In this document: positions 17,416 to 29,025 of the stretch, in pieces
How positions within the stretch are numbered: position 1 is the stretch's first letter
How the letters are laid out: each line of letters starts with the position of its first letter
Assembly: GCA_025602905.1 (NCBI GenBank)
Contig: JAHLKI010000054.1
Span: 1 to 64,000, forward strand
Reading direction: 5' to 3'
DNA from: Phlyctochytrium arcticum
Taxonomy: Eukaryota; Chytridiomycota; Chytridiomycetes; Chytridiales; Chytridiaceae
DNA: 64,000 nucleotides
Notes under the pieces: model-generated
The model's database searches: none
Told to the model about the DNA's origin: nothing
What the model saw: the letters and a program-made list of their open reading frames with translations, nothing else
Position numbers and translations under genes: made by a program

Positions 17416-18385
17416 ATGGTTGACTCTACAACTACTCTCTCCAGTCTGCCGACTGAGCTACTGGCGAAAATTGCAGGCCAAGTCAACGAGGAAGAACAGG
17501 ACGAAGCTCTGGATCCTGGGAGAAGAGTATTTGAAACTCTACTTGCTCTGAGCACCGTATCCCATGCTTGGAATCAAGTTACCCAACCACTTATTTACCG
17601 CTCGATTGCCATTCGTGATAGTGATCGTTTTCCCCGCCAACTTGAGATTCTATTACACACGCTCGAAAGTAAACCACGACTGGCAAGTTTGGTTCGGGAG
17701 CTTACCTTTGAATTGTGGAGCAGTGGTGTGGTAGCCAGTAAAGATCTCTTTGCACAAGTAGCCAGGATAGCAAGTCTGAGCCAGAATCTGTAAGTTTGCC
17801 GGCTGCTCATTCGATACCTTGTCGAGTTGACCTAATCCTTTCAATAGCACGAGGCTTGATTTGGGATCATGTTGGTCGATGGAAGACGATGATTTACTAA
17901 AAATCGTGGAAAAGTGTAGATCCTTAGAAGAACTTTCTATAGCTACTTGCGAAAAAATCAGCAGCGGGGGCCTCCGCAAGGTTTTGCCCTTCTTGACAAA
18001 CCTGCGAAAGCTCGATGTTGCCGAACTCTTCAGGATTGACGATGAGTGCTTGCGTGACATCGTCCGAGCGTGCCCACTACTGGAAGATCTGGACTTGTGG
18101 AAAACAAGCGTCACTTCAACCGGAGTACTTTCAATCGTGGACCTTGCCGCGAAATTAGCGTCCCTCAACCTATCGCCATCTGGGGAGCCTCATGATTCGG
18201 AGATGGAAACTATGAGGATTAAGAAGCCACCACATTTCAAAATTACCGCGTATGACCATCATGAGAGTTACGGAGATTCCAACAGCGGTGGCTCATACTT
18301 TAGCGACAATGATCTATATATCGACAGTTATGAGGCTGAGGATTACAACGAGGATTGGGACGATGATTACGACGACATGCCATGA
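17416..18385 (+). CDS. F-box/leucine-rich-repeat protein (AMN1-like)
   Basis: Exons 17416-17789 and 17848-18385 (intron 58 bp, GTAAGT...ATAG) give a 303-residue protein. Residues about 10-25 (LSSLPTELLAKIAGQV) and the following STVSHAWNQV form the F-box that binds Skp1. LRRs of the Cys-containing/AMN1 type follow: LEELSIATCEKISSGGL, LRKLDVAELFRIDDECL, LEDLDLWKTSVTSTGV. The last 40 residues are rich in Asp, Glu, Ser and Tyr (EDYNEDWDDDYDD). It probably recruits substrates to an SCF ubiquitin ligase. It is the intact member of a tandem pair; the other was cut by the viral element. The substrate cannot be inferred. Confidence 0.85.
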
Positions 18386-18951
18386 AGTGCGTCCTGTATC
18401 GATGTTTTGCATGCCATGAATCTCTTGTCGTGGGCTCATGTCAGCAATAGGATTTGTTTGAGGTACTTAATGTATATAGCGCAGATAGTAGTTTGTACAT
18501 AATTGGTGGGCCATGATAGATCTTTTGAATATCATAGGGAAACATTGAAGATTTGATTTTGCATCACCCTTTCGCTCCATGAACGATATCCCTGTGTTTT
18601 TTTTCTCCCTTCAATACCACACATATACCCCAAGCAGATTACCTTTGCGGGTAAGTATATTCTCTGCAGACCTCTTTCATCAAAGTTCTCAAAGTTTCCA
18701 AAGTTTCAATGAAAGTCACATGATGTCGCCGTCACAGCCAATTTGAATTTGGCAATTTGCCAAGCGTTGCTTTGGCCAAGGATTTCTGGCAACAAACTCA
18801 TTAGCATCTCTTTGCCGACTGACTATTAACAGCCATTTCTTCCCCAGCCGCACCCGGCATTAGGTTGGCTCCTAGGCCGCCCTCCACCTCCTCATCGGTT
18901 TCTGCCGCTCCTTCGCCGGGTCTCGCGCGCCGCAACGTAAACAACACTACC
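18386..18951. other. Intergenic gap upstream of the M28 protease
   Basis: No gene was seen. Pyrimidine-rich stretches (18597-18612) and a TATATACC motif at 18623 lie upstream of the protease ATG. Confidence 0.4.
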
Positions 18952-21900
18952 ATGTCCAACACATCGCCTTCACACTCGCCTACTCAGCAGCAGCAGCAAC
19001 ATTCGGCTTACGACTCCAACAACTCTCGTCCAAGTACCGACAGTATAGCAGACGATCGTCCCCTCCTTCACTCAACCGACGGATCGCATTCCCCACCGCG
19101 CCATCAGCGTCCGGAATATACTCGGTTTGGTTCGCCCTCCCAACCTAGTCCTTCATCCTCGTCCAGATCTTACCTTGCGCATCATCTCCCACGATTGCAT
19201 GCTTCGACGAGACATTTCACACATCATCCTCTCTTCCCCAAAACATGGCAAACTCTCTGCATCTGTATCGGATTCTTCATCAGTCTTGTTGTGATTAGGA
19301 CAATTGCAGTGAGCTCTGCACGTCCCAATGTGGTGATGAGTACCGACGAAACAGTCGGGTTCTCCACAGGCAGGGCTTGGAAGGTAATCGAGGAACTGGG
19401 TAAGCATCCCCGCGGATTAAACGACTTTCGAAATCACGCGATCTACCAGGTACCGTTTGTCGATGTTGATTTCCCATCGTATGCCAAGTTGACGCGTGCT
19501 CTGTAGTATATCAACCAACAGCTAGTGAATATCCAGGCAGATGCCGTAAAGGCAGGGAAAGAGGCAAACTCCATAACGGTACATTTTGTTTGTATATCCC
19601 ATTTGAAACGTCAGAACTTAATGTGCTTTTGGTAGATTGATGCTAATGATACCATCAATATTGCCGTCGGTACGATGTACTATCAATCCACCAACTTGGC
19701 TGTGCGTGTTCGAGGAAGCAAACCATCAGACCGCTCAGCCCTACTTGTATCTTCACATTATGACTCGACGCCACTTTCGAAAGGTGTAACAGACGATGCA
19801 GTATCTGTTGCAGCCATGATTGAGGTAGATTTACATTCGATAAGTACTTTGGGACGATATTGACGACAATTCGTTATAGACGCTACGCGTTCTCGCGGTC
19901 TCAAAAACATTAGAGTACGATGTGATTTTTTTGTTTAACAACGGGGAAGAGATGGTAATTGCTACTTTGATGTGTTGCCATATTGTCTGACGTACTGGTT
20001 GCTTACAGCATTATTGTACGTAGGGGCTTTTAGGAGGATACGCGTTCCTATACCACCCATGGTTTAATGATACAAAGGCGTTCATCAATTTAGGTACGTT
20101 TGTGTTCTTCCGTTTTGTAAAAGGAATATTGTTCTTATTCTAAAATCATCGCGGGTAAGTAGAAGGCACAGGCGCAGCAGGGGACTCTCCACCCTTACTT
20201 TTTCGCACAAACTCGCCGGAACTCACCCGAGCGTATTCCGAATCGGCGCCTCACCCTCACGCGTCAGTTTTGGTAGATGATCTGATGGCTATCGTCAGAA
20301 GTGATACCGATTTCAGACCCTTTGCGGGTTTGGGTGGTGTTGCTGGAATTGATATATGTAAAGTACCTCTCACTTTTGTTGCGCGATTGTTTACTAATTC
20401 AGGAGCTATTAGCGTTCTATACTGGTCGCTACTTGTACCACAGTCCGCGTGACGATATAGAGCATATTAAGCCGATCAGCGTGCAAAGTATGGGTGATAA
20501 TCTTCTCGCGCTTGTTCAACACCTATGTGTCGAAGACCGTTTGAGTTCCATACCGGTTCGTCAGCGTCCAGAACGTGCACCCGAGAATCTTGAAAATGGC
20601 GATTTTGTTTATTACGATACCCTTCGCACTCGGGTAGTCATCACATCTGGAACCGTCTACAAAGTTGGCATGATCTTGCTGTTGACAGCGGTGGTTGCGG
20701 GGGGAGCGGTGCGGTCTGGCATGGAAGCTAAGAGATTGGGAATCAAGCGAGTCATTTTTCGATATGTTCGGCCGATTGCGGAGGCCTTCCTCGTTGTAAC
20801 TCTCAGCTTCGTGGTATGCATGTTGGTCGTAGTATCGTTGTCTCAATTCAAGGCATGGGCAAATCGTGGGTCCACATATGGGCTCCCCGGCTGGAATGCT
20901 TTCTGGATTTTGTGGGCTGTGCTCTGCGTTTTGTGCGGAATGCAGATGGTTTGGCCTAGAGTGGCAGTTGCGTTACGTATAAGAAAGAAGCCCGAGGTCT
21001 GGTACAGCGTTATTCCGACGAGTGTAGCGGAATTTAGCGAAGATGATGAGGAAGATCTGGGCGGGGACGACGGGTTAAACTACCACCGCTCAAATTCCGG
21101 TGCCGACCATCTTGGCCGGGAAGGACTGTTTGACGATGACGACGGCGATGCCAACCATGATTACACCTCTGATACGGATATTCTGACTGCGCCGCCCAAT
21201 CGCCGCCGCCGTGCAAGCTCAATCCTCCATCATCGCCCCCCTCGCCGTCGAAAGAGTGAGCACATTCTTTCCGGGCCCCCTTTGCATATTTGGCTACCCT
21301 ACGGTATTCTCTTATTTCACGAAGTCCTCCTGTTCACTGCGTTTGTATTGGCGACATCCCGCGGGCTGATGGGAGTGTATGCGTTTTATGACCTCGCGTT
21401 TTACTCAGCACTGGCGACCGCTATTACCGTCTCAATCCGCGAGATGGTACGGAAATGGTGGCGTGAAGACGTTGTCTATGATGACACAATTGATCCAGCA
21501 ACACTGGCTCATACCTCATTCGGGCGGCGAACTGCAGTGGCACTTGCCAACCTGGACCTAAAGCGCCACTGTGTGACCTTTTATCAGCAATATGGATGGT
21601 TGATCTGGATGTCTATTGCGGGAACGCTTCCAACACTCAACATTCTCGATATTCTTTCCATCGCTGTAGCCGGCTTACCACCGCTCATCTCAGAAGGCTT
21701 GTCCGAGTCCCTTGTAGACGCTTTCTTTGCGATATGGATTACTCTGCTGGGATTATTTGTGCTACCCGGACTCACTCGAACCGGCATCCATCTCCGTTTT
21801 CTCACCATTTTATTTGCGGTCCTAACTTTCCTTTGCTATATACCCTCTTTGGTTCTGTTCCCTTTCTCCCAGGACCGTCCTCACAAGCTGCTGTTTGCCG

Positions 21901-22700
21901 AAACGTTCAATATGGGTTCTCGTACGTCTATGGTTGAAGTTTTTGTTTCCAGTACGATGGACGCCAAGAAGTGGGGACGGGGGGCAAAACGGCACGAAGA
22001 CGTCGTTTTTGACTGTGTTGGAAGCGAAAAATTTGATTCTCGGATGGGTGCCAGCGGGGTTTGCCGATTCCTGGAGCTTGAACCACCAGACGTAGATCCG
22101 GGCATGAGTCTTAACATCACTAGCGTGGATCGAAAGAGTGGTGTGGTGAACGGAACGTTCACAGGCATACCCGGGGCCAAAGTGTGCACACTGGGGGTGG
22201 AGCCATTTGTAGAACCTATACCCGGAGCAGCTGGATTAGCTACTCGCAGTGCGAATCTTAGCACAACGGCATTTACCAACATCACTGTCACTTTCCCATC
22301 TCACGACTGGAAGATTATCCCGCTTCCCCCACGTAAACCCTCCACTCCCATTCCCATGTTTTCCACATTTGTTTCACGGGATGAGTCCATTACTGCTACC
22401 CCATTTACCCTGACATATACCCCTACCGAACCTCCGCCACTCACTCTCACCTGCTACCTCGAGGCCCGGCAGTACTCTAACGCCTACTGGCTTCTGGCCG
22501 GCCTCCACCCAAACACCCGCGAACCCGATTTTTATGATGAAGTTGATCCTCCAGCTGTCGAACGCTGGGCGACATTTGTGGATGGAGGGGTCAAGTCGAT
22601 CCCTTCTGGAGTTGTGCAGCCGTGGGTGGCTGCTGGACTAGGCCGGCGGGCTGGAGGCGTTGGGGTACATCTGGAAGTAGATTTGAAAAAAATTCACTGA
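18952..22700 (+). CDS. Vacuolar/ER membrane M28 metallopeptidase (Pff1/ERMP1-like)
   Basis: I read seven exons: 18952-19449, 19507-19578, 19636-19824, 19880-19954, 20024-20093, 20163-20357 and 20413-22700, with phases that agree, giving about 1128 residues. The N-terminus is Ser/Pro/Gln-rich and cytosolic. A first membrane helix (TLCICIGFFISLVVI) precedes the peptidase domain. Zinc ligands and catalytic residues are visible in SSHYDSTP, GVTDDAVSVAAMIE, FNNGEE, LEGTGAAGDSP and YHSPRDD. The C-terminal half has many hydrophobic helices (LILLLTAVVAGGAV, AFLVVTLSFVVCMLVV), interrupted by an acidic and Arg-rich loop, and ends in a lumenal beta-rich domain. Length exceeds the yeast protein mainly by that loop. 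The family hydrolyses N-terminal residues of peptides at vacuole or ER membranes; substrates are not known. Confidence 0.85.
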
Positions 22701-22933
22701 TGCAAACGGGAAGCGCGACCCATGAGTCTTTGCCGCCCGATTTTTTGGTTTCATTATGCATGTGTATTGTTTTTTAGAATAGAAGATTCATGATGGCAAT
22801 TTAGCATCTTTCGACACTTGATTTCATGCCTCCGTCGCCCAAAATTTTGTCATCAGTAGAGTTTAACTTGTATCGCATGAAACGGGTATGAAACAGATGT
22901 GAGAATATGTACAAAATATAGCAGCCAAAAAAA

Positions 22934-25900
22934 TCAGAGGTACCGTCCAAACCACCAACTGGACAGTGTCTCAAAATGCTCGACTGCGCTGCTGGACCGT
23001 AACGCATGGCGTTCGGTGGGGTATATCTGTACTTGATGAGGTTTGCCACGCTTCACGAGCGCTGAGACCAGCATCTGGGTATGTTTAAAATGCACGTTTT
23101 CGTCGCGCAGCCCGTGGACAATCAGTAGGCGGTTTTCACTGCAACAGACAGTCAGTACTGTGCATATATACAAAAACGCTTATGTGTCTCTTACGTGTCT
23201 GGAAATCCGTCAATGTACTCCATCACCCGGCCGCGGCGGTAGGCTTGTGGATGCGTGGTCGGCGTGCCAATGTACCGTTCAGTATACGCCGAGTCGTACA
23301 ATTCCCAACAGGTAACAGGCGCCCCGGCCAGACACAGTTTGAAAATGGAGGGATACTGGGCTAATCCCATGAGAGACAGATAGCCGCCTGATAATATGTG
23401 AGGGTCAGATGTGTCATATGACAGAAAGGTGTTTGAACATACCATACGACCAGCCGGTTATACCCAGTCGGTCCAAATCCATGGAGGGTGAGAGCTGAGG
23501 CCAGCGGTTACATGCCAGGCCGTTCTTGACTTCATTCCACACGCCCAGTAAATCGTCACCAATGGATGCCTGGATCCCAGCCAGACGCAATACCCGACAC
23601 ATGGACCCAATCTCTCCATTATCCGGGTCTAAATCTCGTAAAGTCAACCACAGCAAAGCCTCAATCTGATCCCGTAGTTCCACTGTCCCAATTTGTCCCT
23701 TGACAAAGCCTTCAAATTCGACGCCGCGCTCATTGCTTCCGCGGCCGTCGACCATGACCACGCAGAACCCAAATTTGAGGGCCAAAAAGACGCGTGATAA
23801 CTTGGGATGTTTGTAGTCGTTGGTAATGGTTTGGACGTTGGGGCCGCCGTAGATGCGGAGAATGGTTGGATGTTTTTTGGGGGGAAGGGAGGTGCGACTT
23901 GTTTCCGGGTAGTATACATGGCCAAAGAGTTGGATACCTAGATGATGCACTTGTCAGTCTCCAAAGCCGAGTCTTTATTTTCGTCCTTAAATACTCACCA
24001 TCAGAGGTTTGAAAAGAAAAAAACTCGGGTTGGGGTATAGATGGCAGAACCTGCACTTGTCCATTTGATGTGAGGTCTTGTGTCGATGCGGTAGACGTGC
24101 CGACGGGTCGACCCCATCCCCAACATTGCGGACCATGGTTTGCTATTATGCCGCCTACTTCAAAATTTGGGGCGCCTTGTATTGAACTATACACATTCAC
24201 GTATCGTTGGCAGGCTTGATCCATCGTCATATGATGTGACGCGCCCAGCTGAGAAAGTCGCGTCAGAGAAGTAGTATTCCGTTGTTCGTCGCTGCTGCTG
24301 CTGCCGTTTGACGAGTCTAGTAAAGGTGGCAGCCGAGTGACGTATATGTGACTTTCCGTCACTAAATCTTTCCTGGCCGTAAAATAGACTTGTCTATGCG
24401 CTTTATCCACAAATATAGGTCGGTCCATGACTGCCCATTCCCCGCTTGTCAGCTGCTGAAGCTGTACATTACAATACTCGAGTCCACTCCCTTCCTTCTC
24501 GGTCACCCGGACTGGCTCGGCAAAGGTGAATGACCCATGGTATATATGCCGGTACCCTGTTCGCTCACTCGCCCAGACAAATTCGATTTTTCCGGATGCG
24601 TCCGGGTTGGTCCAAAACGTCGTCAGATCATCGACGTTTATCCAGTAATCGGTGGCATCTTCGACCAGGACATGAATGCGACGGCTCAAACGGTTGGGAT
24701 CTGCTTCATGAGTTTCGTACTCCATGTCGTTCATAAACAGTTCGATCGGCACGGCAATCAGGGATGTACGATGCTGTAGTCGGTCCACGAGTTGGAACCA
24801 TACACTACAGATAGGCAGGTCTCAGACTCCATGCCCTTAAAGAAGGCGGTTACCAACTAAATTACTTACCCATTGCCAGTAGGAAGCCATCCTGCGCGGA
24901 CAATGTATTCCATCCACGGAAACGCATTGCGCAGCGCATACTGGCCCTGCAGAGACAATTCGTAGCCAGCTTCAAGCCGCAACTATATGATTGTTGAATG
25001 TCAAAGGCTATCTGGTATCGGTCAACCGTCGAACACTACAACTTACAGGCCGATCTGAAATTCGTTCAATTTCAATGATATGTGGCTCCACATATACATT
25101 TTGCTTGCCAGGACGTGGGTACATGTATTCATCAAAATCTGCATCCATGCCTGGCCGCGGCAAGTAGATGGTCTCCACCCCCGAATGGTCATTTCGCATA
25201 AACAGAATATGCTCGGTAGCATGCCGACATTGACATATTCCGCCCCCACTAGCCTCAATTTCCTCACGACAGAGATTGTCCTGACGACATTGGACGGGTT
25301 TCCACCAATACCCCGTGAACCGCCGAAACTCTTCTTGGGCAATGTATTCGGCCATGCCATTGGTGAACCCGGGGAAATCGGTGAATGTCAGTTGTACCTC
25401 ATGCCCGTCCAGCGTGCATGCGTACAAGTTGCGGTTTGAGATGTAGGCGGCAATGTCATTGAAGGCACCGCCGAGTTGGGGATCGAGGGCTTCACATTGT
25501 TCAATTGGGATGGCTATGGGATCGAAATCGTGGACATCGGCTTGGACGGTTCCAACGTACAATCCGCCGCCGTAGGTGAAGAAGAGGGAGCCGGGGATAT
25601 GAGTTCCGTCGGCATGGGTAATGTGTTGGGCGAGTTGGAAGGCGGTGATGCCCTGATTGGAAATGCGTTTCCGGACATTGATCAGTTCTTCTTCTTTGGA
25701 GGGAGAGTGTGAGCCTGGCATGTTGTGATGCTTAAGCCAGCCATAGGTGACGATGGGTATCCAGTCGAATGATTGTGATGTCGTGTTATCACGAACATCT
25801 CGCTGAGAATGGATGCCCGTTTTTGACAGCTCTGCTGGCTCATCTATAGAAAGATTGTTTTCTCAAATAAGCAATGGATTGAGACATCTCGCCAACATAA

Positions 25901-26246
25901 ACATACCCGAGCCCGAATCCGCTTTCCAGGGTGTAATGGCAAACAGTGAAACACCTTTGGCTGCTCCTCCATGACCGCCTACTCCATTCGTTTTTGATGC
26001 CTGTTCACCAAGTCTCCCCCGCAGCTCTTCTCCACCCGATGCACTCCCACTCGGTCCCGTCGTAGCCCCCTCAAGCGGAGTCACAGTCAATGCCGTCGTC
26101 GCCCGCCGCTCGCTTCCCAAAAAGTAAATCCGGCCATGTTGCTCATCAAACGTGAAATCTCGCTGATGAGGGTACGCATGCCCACTTTGCGCCGCATGGA
26201 ATGCCCTCACTCGGGTCCGCACAGCGTCCCATGACAATCCGGCCAT
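22934..26246 (-). CDS. DPP8/DPP9-like dipeptidyl peptidase (S9B serine peptidase)
   Basis: Seven exons in agreeing phase were read: 26246-25907, 25843-25047, 24982-24870, 24804-23999, 23937-23443, 23387-23195 and 23138-22934 (982 residues). The N-terminal part is a beta-propeller with the DPP8/9-type segments ELINVRKRISNQGIT, QEEFRRFTGYWWKP and IEFVWASERTGYRHIY. The alpha/beta-hydrolase part starts at LRIYGGPNVQ and VVMVDGRGS. The catalytic triad is Ser in GWSYGG (split by an intron), Asp in HGLRDENVHF and His in TERHAL. There is no signal peptide or N-terminal membrane anchor, so it is probably cytosolic, as DPP8/9 are, unlike yeast Ste13/Dap2. It removes X-Pro dipeptides from N-termini. The EE substrate-binding pair may be in the QEEF segment. 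Confidence 0.9.
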
Positions 26247-27182
26247 TTCTTTCTTCTTTAGTTGTGTGTACTGGATATGTTTCTTATTGTCCAAACCCCA
26301 AAGAACCTTTAGCCTAGAGTCGGGAACTGTTCAGGATACCCCCCCGCCCGTATACCGTACCCGCCTGCGCGAGTACTTGAGGGTATATATTGATGCTTCC
26401 GGTAAAAGTTGCGGGTATGCCGTTCGTTTATCTTGGGGCATTATATTTTTGAGGCTGACACTCCGAAAACAAACATTTTTGATTTTGATGACGGCAGGTG
26501 GATGAGTCAATCCGCTCTCACGTGTCTTTATAATCAGAGCGGCTCAGCAGTGGACTGTCAGAACTGTCAAAGTTCTTTCCCAAAACTCAAAAATGGTTTT
26601 GACAGTTGCGAAATTCTGTCGATCCCGGTAACAAACCAGGTAACAAACACCAGAAGCTTATTACTAATGACATGTGAACTCCTACTTATTTCAATTCCCT
26701 GGATCGGCAGGATATGTCAAAAATTATGATATTAGAGTAATTTGACGTGGGACTGGCTGGATCGACGACATCTACACTTTCCAAACCCTGATCATCACTT
26801 GAGCCGATCCCGAACACATATTTCCAATTTGGTCGAATCAACGATTTTTATGAGTAGTCATTTCAGCACCCTGGGTTCACAACTCTAATAATTCGAGAAA
26901 ATGTGATTGTGATCAGTTGGTAGGAACGAAACATTTCGAAGGGGTAAAGAGTTTTTCTGGTATTTCAAAACATCGAGAGAAAAGGTATATAACAGAAGGA
27001 GACAAGAACAACAAAAAGAAAGGATTTGTACAAGAAAGAACGGCAGGGTAAAAGCAAGAAAGGACAAGAACAAAGGAGGGGCGGGGTGGGGTATCACTAC
27101 AAGCGGTAAGGAAAAAAAACCAAAGCTCAATATGTACAGTGAGAAGTAAAAAAGTCCTCGGGAGAGAGAGAGAGAAGTGGGC
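26247..27182. other. Intergenic gap with short GA repeat
   Basis: No gene was seen. It includes the upstream region of the DPP gene and the 3' region of the kinase gene, both on the minus strand. A GAGAGAGAGAGA run lies near 27163-27175. Confidence 0.5.
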
Positions 27183-29025
27183 CTAGTTGGGGTTGTTCAA
27201 CCAAGGGTGATTGGCGACATCATGAATGGTTCCGCGTCGCGATGGTTTCTTTTCGAGCATCGTGTCGAGAAGATCCAAGCATTCAAGCGAGATGCGATGC
27301 TTGGGGAACGAGTAGGCGTGATGGGCTGCCTGTTGTGGTGTCGTGAATGGGACTTCACCGTTGAGCATAATGTAGAGGCAGCAGCCCAGAGCCCAGATTT
27401 CGGCTTCTGGGCCCCGGTACTTTTCGCCGCGAAGGATTTCGGGGGACGCGTATTGGATGGTGCCCAGAAAGCGATCAAAGAGTTTGGCCGTGGGTTGTTG
27501 GGGGATGAAAGCAGCCGAGCCAAAGTCGATGAGTTTGACGCGAAATTGTTCGTCGACGAGAATGTTTTCGTCTTTAATGTCGCGGTGAACAATGCCGAGG
27601 GCGTGGAGGTGTTTGATGGCCGAGATGATTTGGCGAAAGACAAAGCGGGCCTGGCTCTCGGAGAGGCGATCATGTTGTTCAATACATTCAAAGAGGTCCA
27701 TTGATGGGCGGCGGGTCAGTTTGGGCATCATCATGGGAGAGAGTGGGGGCGAGGCGGGAGCGCGAGATGCCACCATGCCGCCGGGTGTAGAGCGGGCAGC
27801 CGTGGTGTCGGACTTGTGGAAAAAAGTTGGGGTAGTGGGAGACGGAAGCATTTGTGAGGGTGGGGCCGACAATGGCGATGTTCCCGAGTTGAACGAGGTC
27901 GACGAGGACGAGCATGTGCTGCTGACGGTGGTCTCGGTACTGCGGGATGATGTCCATTGAGCGCCGTGGAGTTCGGTAATCAGGTAAAAGAAGGTGGCAT
28001 CCTCAAAGAATTCAATGTAGTCAATGACATTATCGTGTTGAATCTATGTGACAAGATAAGGTCAGATCATGGTCGGCGATGAATGGAATGTTGATCAAGT
28101 GACTTACGTTCTTGAGCATAAAGACTTCCATGGGTACGACGCCCAAGTCGGCATCGCGGGCCCATCCCTGAGCAGGGACCTTGCTTTTGAGAATAAACTT
28201 GACGGCCACCTCGCGTCCATCCAAGAGACGGTAGGCCGAGCAGACAAAGCCAAAGCCGCCGCTGCCGAGTTCTTGACCGAGCTGATAGCGAGTGGTAAAG
28301 TCTTCAAGAAGCTGATGACGGCTGAGGTAGCGTTCGGCCATAGACTCGGGGGCAGCACTGGGAACAGGGTCGGGAGAAGGGTAGGCATGGTGAGGGATCT
28401 GGTGATGTTGTTGTTGTTGTTGCTGTGGGTGTTGGTAGTGGTGTCCCTGATGTTGGTTGTGGTGACTGTTGTGACTGTGATGATGCGAGGGGCCGGCATG
28501 AGAAGAGGGTGTTGGAAAGAGGTGACGCGGGCTCTGATGTTGCTGTGCATGTTGATGATGATGGTGGTGGTGGTGGTTGTGATGGTTCGAAGAGGAGGAG
28601 GGGACCGGCATGGGACGGGGAGGAAGTGGTTTGTTGGGGGGTGGGCCAGCTGGTGGGGGAAGATTGGTGGTCACGGTCAGTTTGGTTTGCGACTTGCCCT
28701 GCATCCGGCGAAGACTGGATGAGGAAGATGCGCGAGATGTCTTTGTCGGGGGACAGCGAGGCGGCATGGATGCCGAGTGATGCTGATGATGGGTGCTGCT
28801 GCCAATGCTGCTGTTGTGGCGTTGAAGTAAAAGGCTCTCATTCTTGGTATTGGGTTTGGAAGTCTCACACATGTCCATCATCATGATGGCGGATGGCGGT
28901 GCGCCGACGGGTGAGACGGGAGAGAGTGGGTAGGTGGTAGGGAAAGAGTAGCGGGGAGCGGCGGGGGCGGCGAGATCAGGAGCGTCGTCAGGATGAAAGG
29001 TGTGCAGATCAGAAAACTCAAACAT
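27183..29025 (-). CDS. Ser/Thr protein kinase, PAS-kinase (Psk1)-type catalytic domain
   Basis: Two exons, 29025-28108 and 28043-27183, join in phase 0 (intron 64 bp, GTAAGT...ATAG) to give 592 residues. The first 250 residues are low-complexity (His, Gln, Pro, Ser). The kinase domain shows LGSGGFGFV (glycine loop), VAVKFI (Lys), VPAQGWARDADLGVVPMEV and FFEDATFFYLITEL, close to PASK kinases. About 90 residues of Ser/Thr/Pro insert follow. Then come VHRDIKDENI, KLIDFGSAA, GTIQYASPEIL and WALGCCLY. PASK kinases link carbon status to glycogen and cell-wall synthesis. I see no PAS domain in the N-terminal part, so it is a kinase-only relative or has lost it. Glycogenin, a neighbour about 8 kb away, is in the same physiology; this may be chance. 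Confidence 0.85.

Noticed and set aside
28069..28886. Plus-strand Val/Leu/Met-rich and Gly/Cys-rich ORFs opposite the kinase
   Set aside because: Antisense to the His/Gln/Pro-rich N-terminal coding region of the kinase.
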